Shown here: piece by piece, positions 28,164 to 35,200 of the stretch
Layout: every line of letters starts with the position of its first letter
How positions within the stretch are numbered: the stretch's first letter is position 1
DNA from: Streptomyces sparsogenes
GTDB lineage: Bacteria; Actinomycetota; Actinomycetes; Streptomycetales; Streptomycetaceae
Assembly: GCF_001704635.1 (NCBI RefSeq)
Contig: NZ_MAXF01000091.1
Coordinates: 22,497 to 86,496, forward strand
Length of the DNA: 64,000 nt
Direction of reading: 5' to 3'
Notes under the pieces: model-generated
Seen by the model: the letters and a program-made list of their open reading frames with translations, nothing else
Database searches by the model: none
Told to the model about the DNA's origin: nothing
Made by a program: the position numbers and the translations under genes

Positions 28164-28194
28164 CCGTGTCCCGGGGTGCACCCCTGGGACACGG
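28164..28194. promoter_or_regulatory. 31-bp inverted repeat upstream of the histidine kinase
   Basis: CCGTGTCCC (28164-28172) and GGGACACGG (28186-28194) form the outer arms of a repeat whose centre is itself the palindrome GGGGTGCACCCC (28173-28184). It lies 17 bp before the kinase start codon, so it is either an operator or an RNA hairpin at the ribosome binding site. No good Shine-Dalgarno is visible otherwise. Confidence 0.5.
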
Positions 28195-28210
28195 CCGTAG
28201 TCTGGTCCGT

Positions 28211-29797
28211 ATGACTGCGACGGGGGATACGGGGGACGTCGAGGCGGCGGGCGCGCGGGGCGCGCCCGCCGGGCCGTGGTGGTGGCCGCGGCGGCGGAGC
28301 ATGGTGCTGGACATCGTCCTGGCCGTGGTGTCGGCGGTGGAGTGCGCGGCGGAGGGCGTCGCGTTCGCCCATGACGCCGGCGTCCCGGCCGCCGTAGGGG
28401 TGGCGATGGGGCTGCTGGTCGGCGCCACGCTGCTGCTGCGGCGGCGCTGGGCGATCGCCGTGGTGCTGATATCGATCGCGGTCACCCCGGCGGAGATGGG
28501 CATGCTGCTCAGCATCGTCGGCCTCTACACCCTCGCCGCCTCCGAGGTGCCGCGCCGGATCACGGCCGTGCTGGCCGGGATGTCCGGCGCGGGCACGCTG
28601 ATCATCTCGACCATCCGGTTCCGGGAGGACATGCACCACAGCACCACGGCGTCCACCGGCTGGTGGATCCCGCTGGTCGCCGTGGTGATGTCCCTGGGGC
28701 TGACCGCGCCGCCCATCCTGCTCGGGCTGTACGTCAGGGCCAGGCGGCGGCTCGTGGAGAGCCTGCGGGAGCGGGCGGACGGCCTGGAGCGCGAGCTGTC
28801 GCTGCTGGCGGAGCGGGCCGAGGAGCGGGCGGAGTGGGCCCGTAACGAGGAGCGCACCCGGATCGCCCGCGAGATGCACGACGTGGTGGCTCACCGGGTG
28901 AGCCTGATGGTGGTGCACGCGGCGGCCCTCCAGGCGGTCGCCCTCAAGGACCCGGAGAAGGCCGCGAGGAACGCGGCGCTGGTCGGCGACATGGGCCGGC
29001 AGGCGCTGACCGAGCTGCGGCAGATGCTCGGAGTGCTGCGCTCCGAGGACGTCGGCCAGCGGGCCCCGGCCTCGGCCGCCACCCGCCCGGCGGACGAGGA
29101 GCCGGCGCCGCTGGCGGCGGTGGCCGCCGCCGCGTCGGCCGCGGCGGAGGCCGCCGGGGCGGCGGAAGGGGCCGGGGCGGCGGACGCGGGGGGCGTGCGC
29201 GGGGCCCGGGCGGCGGAGGGGGCCGGGGCGGCGGACCTCGCCGGCGGGCCCGGCCTGGCGGGCGGGCCGCGCCTGGCGGAGCTGGAGACGCTGGTCGGGC
29301 AGTCGCGGGCGGCCGGGATGGTCGTGGAGCTGTCGGTGGAGGGCGAGGAGCGCGGCTACGCGCCCCGGGTGGAGCAGACCGCCTACCGCGTGGTCCAGGA
29401 GGCGCTGACCAACGTCCACAAGCACGCGCCGGGCGCGCGGGCGCGGGTCCGGCTCGCCTACCGGACCTCCGAGGTCGCGGTGCAGGTGGAGAACGGCCCG
29501 TCGGAGCGGGGCGCGGCGGACGCGGGGCTGCCGAGCGGCGGCAACGGCCTGCTGGGGATGAAGGAGCGGGTGGCGGTGCTCGGTGGCGGGTTCGTGTCGG
29601 GGGCCACGGAGGCGGGCGGCTTCCGGGTCTCGGCGGTCATCCCGGACCGTGCGGCAGCGGATCGTACGGCCGGGGATCGTACGGCCGGGGACCGTGCGGC
29701 CGCGGACGCTGTGGTCCGTACGGCCGACGGCTCCGCCGGCGGCTCGGTGGACCTCCCCGTGCGGGAGCGGGACGCCGAGCGGGCGAAGAGCGCGTAG
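28211..29797 (+). CDS. NarL-type sensor histidine kinase, orphan
   Basis: The protein has 528 residues. The N-terminal sensor has about five hydrophobic segments without a large extracellular loop. The dimerisation/phosphotransfer (HisKA_3) helix is EERTRIAREMHDVVAHRVSLMVVH, with phospho-accepting His223. An Ala/Gly-rich insertion of ~80 residues separates it from the ATPase domain (YRVVQEALTNVHKHAPGARARVRL, N box; GGNGLLGMKERVAVLGG, G box). The tail carries DRTAGDR repeats. It would phosphorylate a LuxR-type regulator, but no response regulator is adjacent. ATG 28211 is preferred; the frame runs upstream to 28097. Confidence 0.83.
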   Translation: MTATGDTGDVEAAGARGAPAGPWWWPRRRSMVLDIVLAVVSAVECAAEGVAFAHDAGVPAAVGVAMGLLVGATLLLRRRWAIAVVLISIAVTPAEMGMLLSIVGLYTLAASEVPRRITAVLAGMSGAGTLIISTIRFREDMHHSTTASTGWWIPLVAVVMSLGLTAPPILLGLYVRARRRLVESLRERADGLERELSLLAERAEERAEWARNEERTRIAREMHDVVAHRVSLMVVHAAALQAVALKDPEKAARNAALVGDMGRQALTELRQMLGVLRSEDVGQRAPASAATRPADEEPAPLAAVAAAASAAAEAAGAAEGAGAADAGGVRGARAAEGAGAADLAGGPGLAGGPRLAELETLVGQSRAAGMVVELSVEGEERGYAPRVEQTAYRVVQEALTNVHKHAPGARARVRLAYRTSEVAVQVENGPSERGAADAGLPSGGNGLLGMKERVAVLGGGFVSGATEAGGFRVSAVIPDRAAADRTAGDRTAGDRAAADAVVRTADGSAGGSVDLPVRERDAERAKSA

Positions 29798-29829
29798 CTA
29801 GCCCTCCTGGGTCCCGTGCCCGTGGGTTT

Positions 29830-29891
29830 GCGGTGAGTATCGGACAGCGACACGCCGACACGACGGCGTGTCGCCGTCCGATACTCACCGC
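29830..29891. repeat. 62-bp palindromic element, copy 1
   Basis: Two 28-base arms surround a 6-base loop (ACACGA); 27 of 28 positions pair, with one A/C mismatch. It starts GCGGTGAGTATCGGAC and ends with the complement. It lies between the histidine kinase and the convergent SUKH-3 gene, so it could terminate both transcripts. A near-identical copy is at 54957-55018. Confidence 0.9.
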
Positions 29892-29901
29892 GGATCGGGC
29901 C

Positions 29902-30381
29902 CTACCCGCGGGCCAGGCGCTGCGGCTGGACGCCCGTCACCAGCGCCGCCAGCGCCGCGTCGATGTCCGGGCCCAGGTACCAGTCCCCGGTGTGGTCCAG
30001 GCTGTACACCCGGCCCTCCGCGTCGATGGTCAGCAACGCCTGCCCGTCCGCCTCCTCGCCCAGCGGGCAGACCTCCGTGCCCAGCGCCCGTCCTAAATCG
30101 CCCAGCGTCCTGGCCAGGTGCAGGCCGTGCAGCGGGTCGATGTGGAAGGGGGTCGGGGCGATGTGCCGCCCGGCCCCGGGCGGGACGACGCGCAGCCCGC
30201 CGAACTCGGCCCACGCCTCGACGGCCGCCGGGAAGACGGCGTGCAGGTGCCCGGCGGGGGAGATGTGGGCGCGCAGGGTGTCCGCCCACACCTCGGCCTG
30301 CCGGATGTCGCGACGCCCCGGCCGCCAGCCGGCCTCGCGCAGGGCGGCGTCGACGGCGACGGAGAAGCGGGTGGTGTCCAT
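29902..30381 (-). CDS. SUKH-3 domain immunity-type protein
   Basis: The 159-residue protein is a single SUKH-3 domain, a family of the SMI1/KNR4 superfamily known mainly as immunity proteins for polymorphic toxins. Telling stretches are RFSVAVDAALREAGWRPGRRDIRQAEVWADTLRAHISPAG, AVFPAAVEAWAEFGGLRV, TPFHIDPLHG and GRVYSLDHTGDWYLGPDIDAALAALVTG. It lies downstream of the deaminase gene on the same strand (30 bases apart). GGAGG at 30402-30406 is 20 bases from ATG 30381 but 11 from GTG 30390, so the start may be nine bases further out. It probably binds and neutralises its neighbour (inference). Confidence 0.82.
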   Translation of the reverse strand: MDTTRFSVAVDAALREAGWRPGRRDIRQAEVWADTLRAHISPAGHLHAVFPAAVEAWAEFGGLRVVPPGAGRHIAPTPFHIDPLHGLHLARTLGDLGRALGTEVCPLGEEADGQALLTIDAEGRVYSLDHTGDWYLGPDIDAALAALVTGVQPQRLARG

Positions 30382-30410
30382 GGCGCGCACGCGTGGCGAT
30401 GCCTCCAAGG

Positions 30411-30974
30411 TCAGCCCCTGGCCGGGCCCGCCGGGGCCTCTGCCCCGCCGGCCCCATCGGGGTGTCCCACGGCCCGTACGCCGAAATGGGCCAGCAGCGG
30501 CACGCAGGACCGGCACGGCGGGGCGTAGCTGCCGTGGTGCGGGTCGCCGGCCTCGCGGATCCGGCGCGTTGTGATCTTGGCCTGTTTGAAGGCGCGGCGG
30601 GCCTCGCCTTGGCTGAGCGGCTTGCGGGCGGCGCGCTTGGAGCGGTTCGCCTCCACGCCGGTCAGATGGCGGGACAGCAGGATCGCCTCCGGGCAGCGGC
30701 CGGTGAACCGCTCCCGCTGCGCGCTGGTGAGGGTGTCCAGGAAGTCCTGGACCAGGGGGTGCAGCGCGGGCGGCTGGTCGCCCTTGCTCGCGGTGCAGGT
30801 GAGGGTCTGCCCGCGGACGGAGAGCGCGGCGGCGACGGTCGGCAGGATGCCGTCGCGGCGGTGGAGGAGCTCGGGCGGCCCGGCCGCGCCGTCGGTGTCG
30901 CTCCAGCTGAGCCGTGGGTCGTGCTGTCCGGGCGCGGCGCCGTCGTGGCCGCCCGGCCTGCTCGTACCGTGCAT
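30411..30974 (-). CDS. YwqJ-like deaminase (polymorphic-toxin type)
   Basis: This 187-residue protein matches the YwqJ-like branch of the nucleic-acid deaminase superfamily. GRCPEAILLSRHL supplies the zinc-binding Cys and catalytic Glu (CxE), and APPCRSCVPLLAHFGV the CxxC pair. Preceding helices (ALHPLVQDFLDTLTSAQRERFTGRC) fit the fold. There is no signal peptide, WXG/LXG or RHS trafficking part, so it is a free-standing domain. It is followed by a SUKH-3 gene, the typical immunity partner. ATG 30974 has GGGAGGGAAGG upstream. Substrate (nucleotide, RNA or DNA) is unknown. Confidence 0.75.
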   Translation of the reverse strand: MHGTSRPGGHDGAAPGQHDPRLSWSDTDGAAGPPELLHRRDGILPTVAAALSVRGQTLTCTASKGDQPPALHPLVQDFLDTLTSAQRERFTGRCPEAILLSRHLTGVEANRSKRAARKPLSQGEARRAFKQAKITTRRIREAGDPHHGSYAPPCRSCVPLLAHFGVRAVGHPDGAGGAEAPAGPARG

Positions 30975-31255
30975 GTTCTGCCTTCCCTCCCCGCGCAATC
31001 CGCGCGCGATCCCGCGCAATCCCCCCCGGTTGCGAAGATCAGCCTGCCAAATGTTGCGCGTGGTGCGAAAGTCCGGGGGTGTCCGGTGCGGGCCGGGCGA
31101 AAATCGGCGGGGCGCGGAGCGGTCCCGGATCGGCCCGTGGGCGGCGGGCGCGGCGGGGTCCGGGTCGGCCCGTGGGTGCCGGGCGCGGCGGGGTCCGGCC
31201 TCGCGCTACCGCATAGTCTGTCCGTAGTAGCCAGCAGCAGCAGGGGGCATCCGCC

Positions 31256-32233
31256 ATGACGACAGGTCGGCTCGGGCAGCACGCCGCGCCACCGAACACG
31301 GCCTACGCCGGGCAGGTCGTGCACTTCCCGGACCCGGTGAGGGCCGCCAGGCACCCCAAGGGCGTCTGGGTGGACGAAAACGGCTATCCGGACTTTACGC
31401 CCTATGCGCGCGCCGCCGCCGAAATAGCCGAGCCCCCCGAGGGATTCGGCGTCGACGAACTGCGGCTGACCGACTACGTGTCCGCCAACGCCGCGCTGCA
31501 CGCGGTCGGCCACGACCTGTGGGACGGCTCGTCGAGCGTGGCCACCCCGCACGGCTGGACCTGGCACCACGTCGCCGGCACCCGCCGCCTGGAGCTGATC
31601 CCGGTGGAGGTCAAGGCGCTGCTGCGGCACCACGGCGGGCTCGCGACCGCCGCCGTCGACCAGGACAAGCGCGGCACCCGGCCCCTCCAGGAGACCCGCC
31701 CGGTCCACTTCCGGCTGCCCAAGCGCGGTCTGTCGGTCACCGAGGAGCAGGTCCTCGGCGTCGAGGAGGACCTCGGCTACCGGCTGCCCGGCGCGTACCG
31801 CGCCTTCCTCAAGGCGGCGGGCGGCTGCGCGCCCGTCGGCGCGGCGCTCGACCCCGAGCTCGGCCTGCTGGTCGACCAGCCGTTCTTCACGGTGCGCGAC
31901 GAGGCCGCGGTCAACGACCTCGTCTACATCAACAAATGCCTGCGCGACCACTTCACCAAGGACTTCCTCGGGGTCGGCTTCGTGCAGGGCGGGGTCATCG
32001 CGGTGAAGGTCAAGGGCGACGCGATCGGCTCGGTCTGGTTCTGCGCGTACGACGACGCGCGGGACCGCGACGGCTGGACGGTGCAGGAGCGCGTCGAGCA
32101 CCTGATGCTGCCCTGCGGCGACGACTTCGACGCCTTCCTGCTGCGGCTCGCGGGCAACCCGCCGGAGTTGGAGACGGTGGCCAACCTGATGGTGGAGGGC
32201 GGCTTCGCGTACGCCGTCCCGGTGGAGGGGTGA
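31256..32233 (+). CDS. WHH/HNH-type nuclease domain fused to SUKH domain
   Basis: The N-terminal ~135 residues show the toxin-nuclease pattern of the HNH/EndoVII superfamily. VHFPDPVRAARHPKGVWVDENGYPDFTPYA is a lead-in common before such toxins; then LRLTDYVSANAALHAVG, GWTWHHVAGTRRLELIPVEVKALLRHHGG with W103-H104-H105 and a later His pair. Residues ~150-325 form a SMI1/KNR4 (SUKH) domain (LSVTEEQVLGVEEDLGYRLPGAYRAFLKAAGGCAPV ... DFLGVGFVQGGVIAVKVKGDAIGSVWFCAYDD). Toxin-like and immunity-like modules are thus one polypeptide without export signals. 325 residues. The next gene starts six bases after its stop. Confidence 0.75.
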   Translation: MTTGRLGQHAAPPNTAYAGQVVHFPDPVRAARHPKGVWVDENGYPDFTPYARAAAEIAEPPEGFGVDELRLTDYVSANAALHAVGHDLWDGSSSVATPHGWTWHHVAGTRRLELIPVEVKALLRHHGGLATAAVDQDKRGTRPLQETRPVHFRLPKRGLSVTEEQVLGVEEDLGYRLPGAYRAFLKAAGGCAPVGAALDPELGLLVDQPFFTVRDEAAVNDLVYINKCLRDHFTKDFLGVGFVQGGVIAVKVKGDAIGSVWFCAYDDARDRDGWTVQERVEHLMLPCGDDFDAFLLRLAGNPPELETVANLMVEGGFAYAVPVEG

Positions 32234-32238
32234 GCGCG

Positions 32239-35200
32239 ATGGTGACCTTCGCACAGGCGCAGGAGCGCGCGGAACTCTGGATCAACGGCGACGTGCCCGG
32301 CTACCAGCAGCGCGAGGTGCGGGTGCGGGAGTTCGACCTGGGCTTCGTGGCCTGGGCCGAGGACCGCGCGGACGGCCCCGTCTCGGACGCGCCCGCCGAG
32401 GGCGCCCGGCTGGTCATCGCCCGCGACAGCGGGGACACGACCCTGTGGCCCGCGCTGCCGGTGGGCGAGGTCATCCGCCGGTACGAGGAGGAGTACGGAT
32501 CCGCCGGCGGCCGCGAGGAGACCACCTCCACGGGGAGCCGGCCCCAGCGCATCGACCTCAACGCGACCTCCTTCCTGCTGACCCCGCCGGCCTGGCTCCA
32601 GGAGGCGGCCGACGCCATGGGCATCCCCGACCAGCGGTCGGGCGCCAGTGGTGGTGGGCGCGGGTCGGACTCCGGCCCGGCGCCCGCCGGGCCGGCGGGC
32701 GACTCGACCGGCGGCACGCCGGGGGCCGGAGCCGCGCCGCCTGCGGCGCCGGACGGTGATTCCGCCGCGGGTTCCGGCACGGCCGGTGGTTCGGCCGATG
32801 GCGGGGCGGACGATTGGCCGGGTTCCGGTACGGGCTCGCCTGCGGCTTCCGGCACGGCCGGTGGTTCGGCCGATGGCGGGGCGGACGATTGGCCGGGTTC
32901 CGGTACGGGCTCGCCTGCGGCTTCCGGCACGGCCGGTGGTTCGGCCGATGGCGGGGCGGACGATTGGCCGGGTTCCGGTACGGGCTCGCCTGCGGCTTCC
33001 GGCACGGCCGGTGGTTCGGCCGATGGCGGGGCGGACGATTGGCCGGGTTCCGGTACGGGCTCGCCTGCGGCTTCCGGCACGGCCGGTGGTTCGGCCGATG
33101 GCGGGGCGGACGATTGGCCGGGTTCCGGTACGGGCTCGCCTGCGGCTTCCGGCACGGCCGGTGGTTCGGCCGACGGTGGGGCGGACGACTGGCCGGGCGC
33201 GTCCGGCCCGGCGAGGGGCCCCGCCGGCGGCGAGCCCGGTGTGGTGGACGACTGGCCGGGCTCTGGCGCGTCGGGCACGGCCGGAGCCGGGGCGGCTGCG
33301 GCGTCGGGTGCGTCGGGTTCGTATGACGGTGGTTCCGAGGCGGGTGCTTCGGGTGGCGTCGGTGACGGGGCTTCGGGGACGGATGACTGGCCGGGCGCTT
33401 CGGGCGTAGCCGGAGCTGCGACGGCTGCGGCGTCGGGTGCGTCGGGTTCGTATGACGGTGGTTCCGAGGCGGGTGCTTCGGGTGGCGTCGGTGACGGGGC
33501 TTCGGGGACGGATGACTGGCCGGGCGCTTCGGGCGTAGCCGGAGCTGCGACGGCTGCGGCGTCGGGTGCGTCGGGTTCGTATGACGGTGGTTCCGAGGCG
33601 GGTGCTTCGGGTGGCGTCGGTGACGGGGCTTCGGGGACGGATGACTGGCCGGGCGCTTCGGGCGTAGCCGGAGCTGCGACGGCTGCGGCGTCGGGTGCGT
33701 CGGGTTCGTATGGCGGTGGTTCTGGGGCGGGTGCTCCGAACGGGGCCGCTGACGGCGCGCCGGGGGCCGACGACTGGCCGGGCGCTTCGGGTGCGGCCGG
33801 TGGGTACAGCGGTGCCTCCGGGGGTGGCGCTCCGAGCGGGGCCGCTGACGGCGCGTCGAGTACGGACGACTGGCCGGGCGCGGCCGGCGCGGGTGCTCCC
33901 GGGGGTTCCGGTGGGGCCGCTGGGCGGTCTTCGGCGGTGGACGATTGGCCGGGTTCCGGCACATCGGGCGCGAGTGCGGGGGCTTCTGACGACGACTCGC
34001 GGGGCGGTCGGCAGGGCGTCGGGGCGGATGCCGCCGCGGGGGGCGACAGCCCCTGGGGTGTCCCCGCCGACTCCCCGGCCCCCGGTGCCCCCGCCGGCGG
34101 CACGCCGTGGGCGGGTGCCGACACCAATTCCGGGAGCGACGACAGCGACCGGTCGGTCGCCCCGCCCGTCACGGTCTTCGCCCCGCCGCTCGCGGGCTCC
34201 GACGACGAGGACACCCCGGCGCCGGGCGTGCGCCCGGACGCGAAGACGGAGTTGCTGGCGGCGGGCAGTGCGCTGCCGCCCACCGCCATCGCCCCGGCCC
34301 TGGACATGCCGCCCCCGTCGGGGCCGCCGGCCGCGGGCCCGGGTGTCCCCGGGGCGCCTCCCGGCGCGCCCGGCGTGCCGTCGGCCCCGCCCGGCGTGCC
34401 TGGCGCCCCGGGCGCCGGTCCGGCCGTGGGGCAGCCCGCGCCGCCTCCGCCGCCGTCCGGGCCCGGTGCTCCGGGCGCGTCGGCCGGGGGGTACGTGCCG
34501 ACGCAGCTGGTCTCGGCGCTCGACCCCGAGGGCCTCGGCGCCCCGGGTGGGGCACCGGGCGGTGCGCAGACGCCGCCTCCGCCGTCGGCGCCCGGCGCCC
34601 CGGGCGCGGGCGCGACGCCTCCGCCGGGTGCGCCCGGCCAGCCCGGCGCTGCGGACGGGATGCACGCCGCGGCGACGATGTTCGCCGGGGGGCCGGGTGC
34701 GCCGGGCGTGCCCGGAGCCCCCGGCGGACCGGGAGCCCCCGCGGCCCCCGGTGGACCCGCGGCACCCGGGGCCCCTGGGGCGCCGGGCGTGCCGGGTCCC
34801 CCCAGTGTGCCGGGTGCGCCGGGTGCGCCGGGCGCGGGTGCCCCGCAGCCGCCCGGCCCGCCTGGACCTCCTGGGCCGCCCGGGCCTCCCGGTGCGCCGG
34901 GTCAGCCCGCCGCGTCGGGCCCCCAGCCGCCCGGTCCGCCGGGTGTGCCGGGCGCCGGGGGCGCCCAGATGCCGCCCCCGTCGGGTCCGGCCGCCAACTT
35001 CCCCGGCCCGCCGAGCGCTCCGGGTGGGATGCACGCGGCGGCCACGATGCTCGCCGGTGGCCCAGGCGCACCCGGTCAGCCCGGCGCGCCTGGTCAGCCC
35101 GGTGCCCCGGGGCAGCCCGGGGTGCCCGGCCCCGGCGGTGCCCAGATGCCGCCCCCGCCGCCCGGCCCCGGCTTCCCCGGCGCGCCCGGTGCCCCCGGCG

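Noticed and set aside
32773..33768. CRISPR or minisatellite outside genes
   Set aside because: The repeats are in frame within a large coding region and have no unique spacers.
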